From Roseobacter sp. MED193 (GTDB taxonomy: Bacteria; Pseudomonadota; Alphaproteobacteria; Rhodobacterales; Rhodobacteraceae), in contig NZ_CH902583.1 of NCBI RefSeq assembly GCF_000152965.1, forward strand, positions 430,302-494,301: 64,000 bases of DNA, written 5' to 3'. Of this stretch, positions 49,537-59,338 are shown piece after piece. The position numbers and the translations under genes are program-made. Every line of letters begins with the position of its first letter. Position 1 is the first letter of the stretch. A model generated the notes under the pieces. It was given only the letters and a program-made list of their open reading frames with translations. It was not told the origin of the DNA and ran no database searches.

Positions 49537-50283
49537 TTAGCCCTGCACCTTGGTATAGGTTCCTTCGCCTGCCAGAATACCACGGAACCCACCTGGTTCA
49601 TCCAGAGAGAACACGATGATCGGGAGGTTGTTGTCCCGCGCCAGAGCAATCGCCGAGGCATCCATCACCCCAAGCCGCTTTGCCAGAACATCATCAAAGC
49701 TGACACTGTCATAGCGCTTGGCATCAGCATGTTTTTCAGGGTCTTTATCATAAACCCCATCAACTTTGGTGCCCTTAAAGATCACCTGACAGCCCATTTC
49801 ATTGGCGCGCAGCGTGGCCGCGGTATCGGTGGTAAAATAGGGGTTCCCAGTGCCTGCGGCAAAAATGCAGACCCGCTTTTTTTCAAGGTGGCGCACCGCA
49901 CGACGACGGATATAGGGCTCACAGACTTGATCCATTGGGATGGCAGATATCACCCGACAGAAAACGCCCAGATCTTCCAAGGCGCTTTGCATGGCCAAGG
50001 CGTTCATGACCGTAGCCAGCATCCCCATGTAATCGGCGGTGGTACGCTCCATCCCCTGGGCTGCTCCGGACAGCCCCCGGAAGATATTGCCGCCGCCGAT
50101 CACCATGCAGATCTCAACGCCCATATCATGCACGGACTTCACTTCGCGTGCGATGCGCTGAACAGTGGGAGGATTGAGACCAAACCCCTGGTCGCCCATC
50201 AATGCCTCACCAGAGATTTTCAGCATGACACGGTTATAGGTAGCGTCTGGGATAGTCTCCAGCGTTTCAAGATCAAGGGGCAT
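49537..50283 (-). CDS. pyrH: Uridylate kinase
   Basis: UMP kinase makes UDP for nucleotide pools. The 248-residue protein has the amino-acid-kinase fold: [15 protein letters not shown] near residue 22, [10 protein letters not shown] around 62, and [15 protein letters not shown] with the UMP-binding loop. It is separated by 350 bases from frr, the usual neighbour. Confidence 0.97.
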   Translation of the reverse strand: MPLDLETLETIPDATYNRVMLKISGEALMGDQGFGLNPPTVQRIAREVKSVHDMGVEICMVIGGGNIFRGLSGAAQGMERTTADYMGMLATVMNALAMQSALEDLGVFCRVISAIPMDQVCEPYIRRRAVRHLEKKRVCIFAAGTGNPYFTTDTAATLRANEMGCQVIFKGTKVDGVYDKDPEKHADAKRYDSVSFDDVLAKRLGVMDASAIALARDNNLPIIVFSLDEPGGFRGILAGEGTYTKVQG

Positions 50284-50436
50284 GTTGCGCTCCGGCAGAT
50301 GAGGGGGTTAGTTTGCGCGGCAAAATGAAGCAAAATGCGACGGGTTTCAATGCGGCTCAGCCGCTTTCCTCGTTGTTTCTGATCTGCTTCTCACCTGCCT
50401 CTGGCCCAAATGCGCTAACCTCTGGACGGAACCTTC

Positions 50437-51303
50437 ATGCAACTGCCTGATCTTGACCCTGACAAGCCTGTCCTTCTGGCAGGTCCAACGGCTTCCGGTA
50501 AGTCGGCTTTGGCCATGGAAATCGCACAAAAACAAGGTGGTGTGATCGTCAATGCAGATGCCAGTCAGATCTATGACTGCTGGCGAGTGGTCACCGCTCG
50601 CCCTTCAACGGCAGAAGAGAACAGCCTGCCCCATCATCTCTATGGCCATGTTAAATATGATGCACAGTATTCAGCCGGTCACTGGCTGCGCGAGGTCAAA
50701 CCGCTGCTCGATGGTCCTGAACGCCCCATTATCGTTGGTGGCACCGGGCTCTATTTCTCAACCCTAACGGAAGGTCTGGCAGAAATCCCCCCGCCCCCCG
50801 CAGAGATTCGCACCCAAGGTGATTCCCTTTCGCTTGCAGTTCTTCTCGCCCAACTCGACCCGCAGACCGCCGGGCGTATAGATTTGAACAACCGCGCCAG
50901 AGTCCAGCGCGCATGGGAGGTTTTGCAGTCAACAGGGCAGTCACTGGCTGAATGGCAAGATGATACCCCTGCCCCCATTTTGCCCATTGAAACCTGCAAC
51001 TCATTGGTGATGCACAGTCCAAAAGACTGGTTGGAGCCGCGGATACGCCGCCGCTTTGATCAAATGATAGAACAGGGTGCCCTCGAGGAGGTTGAGGCGA
51101 TGCGAGACCGCTACGATCCAGCCCTTCCCGCCTGCAAGGCCATCGGTGTTCCCGAACTGATGGGCTATATCACAGGAAGTCTCACGCTTGAGGAAGCACG
51201 CGAACAAGCCGCAATCGCCACGCGCCGCTATGCCAAACGACAACGCAGTTGGTTTCGCTCCAGAATGAAACACTGGGTGAGAATTGAATCCAGCACCCTG
51301 TAA
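50437..51303 (+). CDS. miaA: tRNA dimethylallyltransferase
   Basis: MiaA adds the isopentenyl group to A37 in tRNAs that read UNN codons. The 288-residue protein has the P-loop [11 protein letters not shown] (about 16-26), [11 protein letters not shown], the VGGTGLYF segment and a C-terminal [11 protein letters not shown]. It is divergent from pyrH. It uses DMAPP made by the Dxr pathway. Confidence 0.96.
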   Translation: MQLPDLDPDKPVLLAGPTASGKSALAMEIAQKQGGVIVNADASQIYDCWRVVTARPSTAEENSLPHHLYGHVKYDAQYSAGHWLREVKPLLDGPERPIIVGGTGLYFSTLTEGLAEIPPPPAEIRTQGDSLSLAVLLAQLDPQTAGRIDLNNRARVQRAWEVLQSTGQSLAEWQDDTPAPILPIETCNSLVMHSPKDWLEPRIRRRFDQMIEQGALEEVEAMRDRYDPALPACKAIGVPELMGYITGSLTLEEAREQAAIATRRYAKRQRSWFRSRMKHWVRIESSTL

Positions 51304-51537
51304 GATTCATAAACTGTAAGCCGCAACAATTTGTAATTGATAGACTGGGTCAGCGGAGAACTCCAAGAAAGGCCATTCACGCTCCTATCCGATGGGAACA
51401 GAGTGCGAGCCTGAACCTCTGACCACAAACAAAAAAGATCCGTAAGATAGATACAATTTTCGCAATACTTGCCCGAATCAAAAATTCATGCGCTGTTTGT
51501 ATTTAATTGAACCAGTTGATGAAGTTATTTCCTCTGC

Positions 51538-52350
51538 ATGCCCTTTGATCCTAATCCCAACGAAGAAATCCAGGTAATCCCTCTTTCTCAGTTGGTATCA
51601 TATGGCGCTTGGCAAACCGAACTTCCTCACGACCGCGGCGAGCATATGTTGATCTGGATCACCCGTGGCCAGGGGCGTATGCTCATGGATGGCAATCAAC
51701 GTGGGTTTAGCACCCATAGTGCATTGTTCTTCCCCGCAAGATCGCTGTGGTCCGTTGAATTTGGCCGCCAATGCATAGGCCAGGCCCTTAGAATCCCCGT
51801 CTCAGCCCCGGTTGCGACCCCGGATAAGCCGCTGCATCTGAAAATCTCTGACGCCCGCGAGCAAGCACGGCTGAACACGCTGCTGGAAGCTATGGTTCAG
51901 GAACAATCCGGCCACCCCGCACTATGGCGCCGGGCATTGCAATCCTACAGTGAGCTGATCAGCATCCAGCTGCGGCGCCTCCCGCCATCGGGCCCGCTCC
52001 CTCCCGAACGACCCTCTGCAGCTCGGCGTCTCTCGCAGTCCTATTGCCAGCGTGTCAGTGAGTTTTATAACGCGCGCACCACCATGGCGGATCATGCCGC
52101 AGCGCTGAATGTTACGCCAACCCATTTGACGCGTGTCTGCAAATCAGAAACCGGCAAAACCGCAGCCGCCTTACTCACAGAACGTCAGCTCTATGCAGCG
52201 CGTTGCCTTCTGGCCTTTTCGGATATGCCGATGCGGGATATCGCGGACCAGATTGGCTTTGGCAGCCCAGCCTATTTCACCCGTTTTATCACCCAGCACA
52301 CCGGCCAAACCCCCAGCACCCTGCGAAGATCCTCTCGCAAGCGACAATGA
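51538..52350 (+). CDS. AraC-family transcription regulator
   Basis: This 270-residue regulator has an amino-terminal cupin-type domain (about 20-100, HDRGEHMLIWITRGQG) and a C-terminal double helix-turn-helix (about 165-262, MADHAAALNVTPTHLTRVCK and MRDIADQIGFGSPAYFTRF). The 234-base AT-rich gap before it holds no gene seen. It precedes the oligopeptide-type importer by 424 bases in the same direction and may control it, or act elsewhere. Confidence 0.88.
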   Translation: MPFDPNPNEEIQVIPLSQLVSYGAWQTELPHDRGEHMLIWITRGQGRMLMDGNQRGFSTHSALFFPARSLWSVEFGRQCIGQALRIPVSAPVATPDKPLHLKISDAREQARLNTLLEAMVQEQSGHPALWRRALQSYSELISIQLRRLPPSGPLPPERPSAARRLSQSYCQRVSEFYNARTTMADHAAALNVTPTHLTRVCKSETGKTAAALLTERQLYAARCLLAFSDMPMRDIADQIGFGSPAYFTRFITQHTGQTPSTLRRSSRKRQ

Positions 52351-52506
52351 GGAGCGCCAGCTGCTCTCAATACTGTTTCGCCGAGATCTGCGTCTTTAAG
52401 TCTGCGAATGTGAAGGCGTTTCCAACGAATCCCCTTTGGCCCGGCAGACTGCGTTCGGTGTTTTCCACCGATCCAACAGGCCTTTGAACTCAGAATACCA
52501 GCTCGA

Positions 52507-52547
52507 TTCGCCCTAGGGGCGAACAGCACTAGGCACAAGTGCCTAGT
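52507..52547. promoter_or_regulatory. Two adjacent palindromes upstream of the peptide-type ABC operon
   Basis: TTCGCCC-TAG-GGGCGAA (52507-52523) and the perfect 20-base palindrome ACTAGGCAC-AA-GTGCCTAGT centred at 52537/52538 (52528-52547) lie 21 bases apart edge to centre. No U-run follows, so they look like operators or RNA hairpins rather than terminators. The rest of the gap 52351-52774 holds no gene I can support. Confidence 0.55.
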
Positions 52548-52774
52548 TATCCGCGAACCTCAGGCAGATAATTCAAACCCGACACCAAAAATGTCGCTTT
52601 TAATACCATTATCGCCGATTCTATGCATTGACCTACCCTCAGAACTAGGGCGGAATGAAGGCATCACAAGGCAGCAAGCCACAACAGCACCCTTTCTGGC
52701 GGTGAGCTCAGAAAGAAACTGGCAATGTCCAGATGGGGTATACATCCCCAGCGGTGCGCCAAAGGGAGACTCGA

Positions 52775-54445
52775 ATGACCCAAGATTCCACTACAGATGT
52801 GACCACACACTGGGCTGCAAAAATGCATGCCCGCGAAGTGATTGAAGGCAAACTGGACCGACGCGAGTTTCTCACCCGCGCCACTGGCCTGGGTGTCAGC
52901 GCAGCCGCAGCCTATGGGCTGATCGGTTTGTCCGCACCAGCGCAAGCGGCAGGACATGCTCAAAAGGGCGGCACCCTGCGCATGCAGATGGAAGTACGCG
53001 CGCTCAAAGATCCCCGCACCTATGACTGGACCCAGATCGCCACATTCACCGCCGGTTGGCTGGAATACCTGGTTGAATACAACAGCGACGGCTCTTTTGG
53101 TCCCATGCTGCTGGAAAGCTGGAGCGCCAATGACGATGCTACCGAGTACACTCTGAATGTCCGCAAGGGCGTCAAATGGAATAACGGTGACGACTTCACC
53201 GCCGAAGACGTGGCGCGCAATATCGCCGGTTGGTGCGACAAGAGCGTCGAAGGCAACTCGATGGCCGGCCGCATGGCTTCCCTGATTGATGAGGCAACTG
53301 GTAAGGCTGCTGAGGGTGCGATTACCGTTATCGATAGCCACACTGTTTTGCTGAAAACCCAGACGCCTGATATCACCATCATTCCCGGCATGGCCGACTA
53401 CCCGGCAGCGATCACCCATGCCAGCCATGATGCGGCGACCATGCTCGATAATCCTATTGGCACTGGCTACATGCTGCCCGAAAGCATGGAAGTGGGCGTC
53501 AAAGGCGTCTTGGTGCGCAACGAAGGCCATGACTGGTGGGGCTACGGCGCAGGCATGGGCGGTCACCTGGACCGGATCGAATTCATCGATTACGGCACCG
53601 ACCCGGCTGCTTTCCTGGCCGCGTTTGAAGCCGAAGAGATCGACATGAATTGGGAATCTGTCGGTGAATATGTGGATATCTTCTCCGCAATCGGCCTGAC
53701 CCAGTCGGAAATCCCATCGGGCTTTACCATCGTCATCCGGCCCAACCAGCTGGCCGAAGTGGACGGCATGAAACCCTATGGCGACAAGCGGGTCCGTCAG
53801 GCCCTGGCTATGGCAGTGGATAATAACGTTTGCCTGGAACTGGGCATGTCTGGCTATGGTATTCCCGCCGACAACAGCCATGTCGGCCCGATGCACCCAG
53901 AGCATGACCCAAGCGTCACCCGGATGCCCTTTGATCCTGCCAAAGCCAAGGCGTTGATGGACGAAGCGGGCATGGGCGACTACGAGCACGAGCTGCTGTC
54001 GATCGACGACGACTGGCGTCGCAACACCACAGATGCGGTGGCTGCCCAGTTGCGCGACGCCGGTATCAACGTCAAGCGGACCATTCTGCCCGGCTCGACC
54101 TTCTGGAACGACTGGGCGAAATATCCGTTCTCCTCGACCAACTGGAACCACCGCCCACTGGGTACGCAGGTTCTGGCCCTGGCCTATCGCTCCGGCGAAG
54201 CCTGGAACGAAAGCGGATTTGCCAACGCTGAGTTCGACGCACTGCTTGCCGAGGCAAACTCGATCGCTGATGCGGACAAACGCCGCGAAGTAATGGGCAA
54301 ACTGCAGGCCATCATGATTGACGAAGGCGTCACCATCCAGCCCTATTGGCGCACCGCAATGCGCCATCACCGGGATACTCTGGTCGGTGTTGACAAACAT
54401 ATCGCGGACCTGCCGCAGATCTACAAATGGGCCCTAAAAGCCTAA
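52775..54445 (+). CDS. Oligopeptide-type ABC transporter, Tat-exported binding protein
   Basis: This 556-residue SBP family 5 protein has a twin-arginine signal ([20 protein letters not shown], about 29-48) and a mature start [10 protein letters not shown]. Segments such as [20 protein letters not shown] and [14 protein letters not shown] are typical of dipeptide/oligopeptide/nickel-class binders. The amino part before the twin arginines is unusually long (28 residues). ATG 52775 follows AAAGGGAG. Ligand unknown. It is followed by an attenuating hairpin and two permeases. Confidence 0.93.
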   Translation: MTQDSTTDVTTHWAAKMHAREVIEGKLDRREFLTRATGLGVSAAAAYGLIGLSAPAQAAGHAQKGGTLRMQMEVRALKDPRTYDWTQIATFTAGWLEYLVEYNSDGSFGPMLLESWSANDDATEYTLNVRKGVKWNNGDDFTAEDVARNIAGWCDKSVEGNSMAGRMASLIDEATGKAAEGAITVIDSHTVLLKTQTPDITIIPGMADYPAAITHASHDAATMLDNPIGTGYMLPESMEVGVKGVLVRNEGHDWWGYGAGMGGHLDRIEFIDYGTDPAAFLAAFEAEEIDMNWESVGEYVDIFSAIGLTQSEIPSGFTIVIRPNQLAEVDGMKPYGDKRVRQALAMAVDNNVCLELGMSGYGIPADNSHVGPMHPEHDPSVTRMPFDPAKAKALMDEAGMGDYEHELLSIDDDWRRNTTDAVAAQLRDAGINVKRTILPGSTFWNDWAKYPFSSTNWNHRPLGTQVLALAYRSGEAWNESGFANAEFDALLAEANSIADADKRREVMGKLQAIMIDEGVTIQPYWRTAMRHHRDTLVGVDKHIADLPQIYKWALKA

Positions 54446-54457
54446 GTTAATCTATTT

Positions 54458-54488
54458 GGGCCGTGCGGCACTCGCGCGGCCCATTTTT
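54458..54488 (+). terminator. Attenuator after the binding-protein gene
   Basis: GGGCCG (54458-54463) pairs with CGGCCC (54477-54482), extended by GCG/CGC, and ATTTTT follows. Position after the SBP stop (54445) and before the permease (54608) fits partial termination that keeps the binding protein in excess. Confidence 0.75.
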
Positions 54489-54607
54489 GCTGGACCCGAA
54501 AACCACAGCCAAAGACAGGGCGCAACCGCGCCCAGCAAAAGCGCACCGGCAACCTAGGCACAAGCACAGGTAAAGAACCGAGCGCATAGCCACCAACGGG
54601 GGCATCC

Positions 54608-55654
54608 ATGGGACTGTTTATCCTCAGACGCGTCGGGATCATGATTCTGACCGCTCTGTGTCTGACATTTGTCGTGTTCTTCATGACAAATCTCTATCCG
54701 AACCTAGAAAAACTAGCCAAAACCCAAGGCAATTTCCGCATGTCGGACGAAGCCGTTGCCAGTTGGCTGGAAAAGGGCGGCTACTTGCAGTCCACACCAA
54801 AGAAATACCTCGAATGGGTTGGCTTGGCGCCCTCCTACCAGCATCAGGCCGAGGATGGCACCATCACGGGCCGCTGCATCACGCCGGGCATGGATCCAAA
54901 GGATGCCCCCCGGTTCTGTGGTATTCTGCAAGGCTACTGGGGCTACTCCTCTGTCTTTAAGGACGAAGTCAGCTCTATTGTTGCGACCCGCCTGTCGCTC
55001 ACGGCGATACTGATGTTTTGGGTGATGCTTGTCATGGTGCCCTCGGCGCTCATCCTCGGCGTTTTGGCGGGGATGAAGGAAGGATCCGCCACCGACCGAA
55101 CACTATCCACCGTTGCCATCACCACGACGGCGACCCCGGAATATGTCTCGGGTGTCTTGTTCATCGCCATTTTTTCCTCCTCCGCCGTTGGGCTGAAGTG
55201 GTTCAAAGGCACCGCGACCAGCGCGATGGACAGCCCCAATCTGGAGAACTTCCTGCTGCCGGTACTGACCATCGCCCTTTATGGTATGGGTTATATCGCG
55301 CGGATGACGCGGGCCTCGATGACCGAGGTGATGACGGCGCAGTATATCCGCACCGCGCGGCTCAAAGGCGTGAGCTTTCCCAAAATCGTATTGAAACATG
55401 CCCTGCGTAATGCGCTGATCGCGCCCTTCACGGTGATCATGCTGCAGTTCCCGTGGCTCCTGAACGGCGTGGTGATCGTCGAGACCCTGTTCAACTACAA
55501 GGGCTTTGGCTGGACGCTGGTGCAGGCGGCGGGCAACAACGACATCGAGCTTTTGCTGGGCGTTTCTGTTGTATCTGTCCTTGTCGTTCTGATCACGCAG
55601 CTGATTTCTGACATCGGCTATGTCTTCTTGAACCCACGCATTCGCATCACATAA
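54608..55654 (+). CDS. Oligopeptide-type ABC transporter, permease 1 (DppB type)
   Basis: This 348-residue membrane subunit begins GLFILRRVGIMILTALCLTF, the usual DppB start, then has a large periplasmic loop (about 35-125) and five further spans. The EAA-like loop (TARLKGVSFPKIVLKHALRN) lies near 240. The periplasmic loop is longer than in E. coli DppB. It forms the pore with permease 2, 15 bases downstream. Confidence 0.92.
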   Translation: MGLFILRRVGIMILTALCLTFVVFFMTNLYPNLEKLAKTQGNFRMSDEAVASWLEKGGYLQSTPKKYLEWVGLAPSYQHQAEDGTITGRCITPGMDPKDAPRFCGILQGYWGYSSVFKDEVSSIVATRLSLTAILMFWVMLVMVPSALILGVLAGMKEGSATDRTLSTVAITTTATPEYVSGVLFIAIFSSSAVGLKWFKGTATSAMDSPNLENFLLPVLTIALYGMGYIARMTRASMTEVMTAQYIRTARLKGVSFPKIVLKHALRNALIAPFTVIMLQFPWLLNGVVIVETLFNYKGFGWTLVQAAGNNDIELLLGVSVVSVLVVLITQLISDIGYVFLNPRIRIT

Positions 55655-55669
55655 CGGAAGGAGACAGAC

Positions 55670-57112
55670 ATGGATCCCCTCAGCTGGACCGGCAACATCG
55701 CCTTCCTCGACCCTCTTCTATTCTTCGCGCTGGGGCTTCTCGCCCTCTCGGTTCTGGTTTGGATCGTACTAAGCGCTGTGCTGCCGGAAAACCGCGCAAT
55801 TAATGTCACCGGCGGTAGCGCCAGCCTCAGTTCCGGCCCCCTAGTGCTGGCGGCATTGGCGGTCAAGGCTGCCTTTCTTGCAACATCCGCCCTAGTCGCG
55901 GTTTATTTGTTGCTTGGCATTGTGATGGGCACAGGCGCTGGCATCATCGGGGCTATGGCCCAGCGGTTATTGCCAGTCTGGATCGCCCTGGTGCTGCTTT
56001 TCACCCTGTCGATCCTCTTCAAACGCAAGCTGGGCCTTTATGGCAAGCTGTTTGACAGCCCCATCGGCATGATCGGGTTTGCGCTGGTGATGTTCTGGGT
56101 TTTCACTGGTTTCTTTGGCGCAGTTGACATGATCATAACCCATGATCCACTGGCGCAGCTGTCAGGCCTGAAAAACAAAGTCCCCGGCACGCCGCTGCGC
56201 AGCCCAGAGGATGGTGATTTCCTTTGGTATCTACTGGGTGGCGACAACCTGGCCCGCGACGTTTTCAGCCGTATGGTCAAAGGCGCCTGGGAAGTGGTCA
56301 AAATTGCCCCCTTGGCAACAGTTTTTGCCTTTATGGTTGGCATCACCCTTGGTCTACCTGCCGGGTATTTCGGCGGAAAGCTCGACACGTTCTTGTCCTT
56401 CTTGGCAAACCTGATTCTGGCTTTTCCGGTAATCCTGCTGTTTTATCTTTTGGTCACACCCGAGATCGTACAGACTGGCCTGCCCCAGTTTATGGCTGTT
56501 GTGCTGTTTGCCTTCCCGCTGATCTTTTTCTTTGTGCTGATCAATGCGCGTTACCGCACCCAGCCTCAGAAGAACTATCTCTGGCTTGCAGTGGTCTTGC
56601 TGCCGATGCTGGCGCTCTATCTGATGGTGGTAAATGCTCCTGGCTCCAAAGTGGATATCTTACCCACAGCTTTGGACCGGATTGATATTCCAGGCGGTAT
56701 CCTGGTGGTCTTTGTTTCGGTGGTTTTTGTGAACTCTCCCACGGTATTTCGTATCGTGCGCGGGCTGACCATGGATATCAAAACCCGCGACTATGTGGCG
56801 GCGGCCCAAACCCGGGGGGAGCGTCCCTGGTACATTATGCTCTGGGAAGTGCTGCCAAATGCACGCGGGCCGCTGATCGTCGACTTCTGCCTGCGCATCG
56901 GTTACACCACCATCCTTTTGGGAACGCTGGGATTTTTTGGTCTAGGCCTGCCGCCGGAAAGCCCGGATTGGGGCTCGACTATCAATGAAGGGCGCAAGCT
57001 ATTGGCGATCTATCTGCACCCTGCCCTCCCCCCTGCTTTCGCACTGCTGAGCATGGTTTTGGGTCTCAATCTACTAGCGGATGGGCTGCGTGAAGAGAGC
57101 CTGAAGGACTAA
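55670..57112 (+). CDS. Oligopeptide-type ABC transporter, permease 2 (DppC type, enlarged)
   Basis: At 480 residues this subunit is far longer than typical DppC (about 300). Residues 1-150 hold four to five extra hydrophobic spans before the canonical part (FDSPIGMIGFALVMFWVF onward), and another hydrophobic insert follows around 280-330. The EAA loop with TRGERPWYIMLWEVLPNARG lies near 390. It is homologous to DppC but belongs to the enlarged form. A palindromic repeat lies between it and the ATPase gene. Confidence 0.9.
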   Translation: MDPLSWTGNIAFLDPLLFFALGLLALSVLVWIVLSAVLPENRAINVTGGSASLSSGPLVLAALAVKAAFLATSALVAVYLLLGIVMGTGAGIIGAMAQRLLPVWIALVLLFTLSILFKRKLGLYGKLFDSPIGMIGFALVMFWVFTGFFGAVDMIITHDPLAQLSGLKNKVPGTPLRSPEDGDFLWYLLGGDNLARDVFSRMVKGAWEVVKIAPLATVFAFMVGITLGLPAGYFGGKLDTFLSFLANLILAFPVILLFYLLVTPEIVQTGLPQFMAVVLFAFPLIFFFVLINARYRTQPQKNYLWLAVVLLPMLALYLMVVNAPGSKVDILPTALDRIDIPGGILVVFVSVVFVNSPTVFRIVRGLTMDIKTRDYVAAAQTRGERPWYIMLWEVLPNARGPLIVDFCLRIGYTTILLGTLGFFGLGLPPESPDWGSTINEGRKLLAIYLHPALPPAFALLSMVLGLNLLADGLREESLKD

Positions 57113-57120
57113 TCCATACT

Positions 57121-57160
57121 GGCGGCGCCGGGGGCCAGCCCCCGGACCCCGGGATATTTG
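57121..57160 (+). repeat. Roseobacter-type palindromic repeat (REP-like), copy 2
   Basis: GGCGGCGCCGGGGGCC and CAGCCCCCGGACCCCGGG form a GGGGGC/GCCCCC hairpin, followed by ATATTTGAGG. It shares the GGCGGCGCC start and GGG(A)ATATTT end with the copy at 25484-25525. It lies inside the transporter operon, in a 95-base gap. Confidence 0.6.
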
Positions 57161-57207
57161 AGGCCAAACGAAAGGGAGACCTTTCTGGCTCTCAACAGGG
57201 AGATAAA

Positions 57208-59298
57208 ATGATGAACAAGCTGTCACAACATGATGGGCCAGTTCTGGAGATTGATAAGCTGTCGATCTCCTTCTTTACGCGGTTGCGGGAAATACCGGCG
57301 GTCATGGATTTTTCAGTCTCGGTTCAGCCCGGTGAGGCCGTGGGGCTGGTTGGGGAATCGGGCTGCGGGAAGTCCACCGTGGCGCTGGGGGTGATGCAAG
57401 ATCTTGGCAAGAACGGTCGCATCGTTGGCGGATCGATCAAGTTCAAGGGTCGCGATTTGGCGCAGATGAGCCCTGAGGAGCTTAGGGATGTTCGTGGCAA
57501 TGAGATTGCCATGATCTATCAAGAGCCAATGGCCAGCCTCAACCCCGCAATGAAAATCGGGCGCCAGTTGATGGAAGTGCCGATGATCCACGAGGGCGTC
57601 AGCGAGAAGGTGGCCTATGCGCGGGCTCTGGAAGTTGTTACGGATGTACGCTTGCCCGACCCTGAGCGGATGCTGAACAGCTATCCGCACCAGCTGTCTG
57701 GCGGGCAACAACAGCGTATTGTCATTGCCATGGCCTTGATGTCCAAGCCATCGCTGTTGATCCTGGACGAGCCGACAACGGCGCTGGATGTGACGGTCGA
57801 GGCCGCCGTGGTTGAGCTGGTCAGGGACCTGGGCAAGAAATACGGCACCTCAATGCTGTTTATCAGCCATAATCTTGGTCTGATCCTGGAGACCTGTGAC
57901 CGGCTTTGCGTAATGTATTCTGGCGAGGCGGTTGAACGAGGCTCGATTGCGGATGTGTTTGATGAAATGCAGCACCCCTATACCCAGGCGCTGTTTCGCT
58001 CTATCCCGCTGCCGGGCGCCGATAAAAACGCCCACCCATTGGTAGCTATTCCCGGAAATTTCCCGCTGCCACACGAACGCCCCACGGGCTGTAATTTTGG
58101 CCCGCGCTGCGACTATTTTCAATCAGGGCGCTGTGATCAGGGCCAAATTGACATGGAGGATGTGGCTGGGAATGACCGCCATGCCACCCGCTGCTTACGT
58201 TACAAGGAGATAGACTGGGCTGCGCCGATTGTCGTTGGCGAACAGAAAGAAAAAACCAAACCTGGTGAGGTGGTTCTTAAGATCGACAATCTGAAGAAGT
58301 ATTACGAGGTGGCTGCCAATGCGCTGTTTGGCGGTGGAACCAAGAAGGTGGTCAAGGCCAATGAGACCTTGAGTTTTGAAGCGCGAGAGTCCGAGACCCT
58401 GGCGATTGTCGGCGAGTCAGGCTGCGGCAAATCCACCTTTGCCAAGGTTCTGATGGGACTAGAGACCGCCACCGAGGGCGAAATTCTACTGGATGGCCAG
58501 AATATTGAACAGACGGCCATCGAGGCCCGAGACACCCGGACGGTTTCGGATGTGCAGATGGTATTCCAGAACCCCTTTGATACGCTGAACCCGTCAATGA
58601 CGGTGGGGCGCCAGATCATTCGGGCCCTGGAGATTTTTGACATAGGGGACTCTGATCAGGACCGCAAACAGCGCATGCTTGAACTGCTGGACTTGGTAAA
58701 ACTCCCAAGGGCTTTTGCCGATCGCATGCCGCGGCAGCTGTCGGGTGGACAAAAGCAACGGGTGGGCATCGCGCGGGCCTTTTCTGGCGGCGCGCGGATC
58801 GTGGTGGCGGATGAGCCCGTCTCTGCTCTAGATGTCTCGGTCCAGGCGGCTGTGACAGATCTGCTGATGGAGATCCAGCGCAGCGAGAAAACCACCCTGC
58901 TATTTATCAGCCATGATCTGTCCATCGTGCGCTACCTCAGCGATCGGGTGATGGTGATGTATCTGGGGCATGTTGTTGAACTGGGCGATACCGATCAGGT
59001 CTTCTCGCCCCCCTATCACCCCTATACCGAAGCCCTGCTCAGCGCGGTGCCCATCGCCGATACCTCGATTGAGAAGGAGCATATCGTTTTGGAGGGCGAT
59101 ATCCCCTCAGCAATGGATCCGCCTTCTGGCTGTCCTTTCCAGACGCGCTGCCGCTGGAAGAGTGAAGTACCAGGCGGGCTGTGTGATCGGGAGGTGCCGC
59201 CGACACGCAGTCTGGAACCTGGGCATCAGATCAAGTGCCATCTCAGCGATGAAACCCTGCAACGTATGCAACCGGTAATCAAGGTCGCGGCGGAATAG
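57208..59298 (+). CDS. Oligopeptide-type ABC transporter, fused double ATPase
   Basis: This 696-residue protein is DppD and DppF fused. The amino half has GESGCGKST (about 52-60), LSGGQQQR and ILDEPTTALD; the carboxy half has GESGCGKST (about 405-413), LSGGQKQR and VADEPVSALD. Each half ends in the oligopeptide/dipeptide C-terminal domain with a Cys-rich segment (GCNFGPRCDYFQSGRC and GCPFQTRCRWKSEVPG) that may hold an Fe-S cluster or zinc. It is the last gene of the importer operon. Confidence 0.95.
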   Translation: MMNKLSQHDGPVLEIDKLSISFFTRLREIPAVMDFSVSVQPGEAVGLVGESGCGKSTVALGVMQDLGKNGRIVGGSIKFKGRDLAQMSPEELRDVRGNEIAMIYQEPMASLNPAMKIGRQLMEVPMIHEGVSEKVAYARALEVVTDVRLPDPERMLNSYPHQLSGGQQQRIVIAMALMSKPSLLILDEPTTALDVTVEAAVVELVRDLGKKYGTSMLFISHNLGLILETCDRLCVMYSGEAVERGSIADVFDEMQHPYTQALFRSIPLPGADKNAHPLVAIPGNFPLPHERPTGCNFGPRCDYFQSGRCDQGQIDMEDVAGNDRHATRCLRYKEIDWAAPIVVGEQKEKTKPGEVVLKIDNLKKYYEVAANALFGGGTKKVVKANETLSFEARESETLAIVGESGCGKSTFAKVLMGLETATEGEILLDGQNIEQTAIEARDTRTVSDVQMVFQNPFDTLNPSMTVGRQIIRALEIFDIGDSDQDRKQRMLELLDLVKLPRAFADRMPRQLSGGQKQRVGIARAFSGGARIVVADEPVSALDVSVQAAVTDLLMEIQRSEKTTLLFISHDLSIVRYLSDRVMVMYLGHVVELGDTDQVFSPPYHPYTEALLSAVPIADTSIEKEHIVLEGDIPSAMDPPSGCPFQTRCRWKSEVPGGLCDREVPPTRSLEPGHQIKCHLSDETLQRMQPVIKVAAE

Positions 59299-59338
59299 GT
59301 CTGCAAAGCGCCTCCCTACGCGCAGGACACCTATGGTT

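Noticed and set aside
52664-54400. A 578-codon minus-strand frame opposite the oligopeptide binding protein gene
   Set aside because: It is the antisense of a clearly conserved SBP; long antisense frames arise from high GC codon use. Its translation has no recognisable family features.
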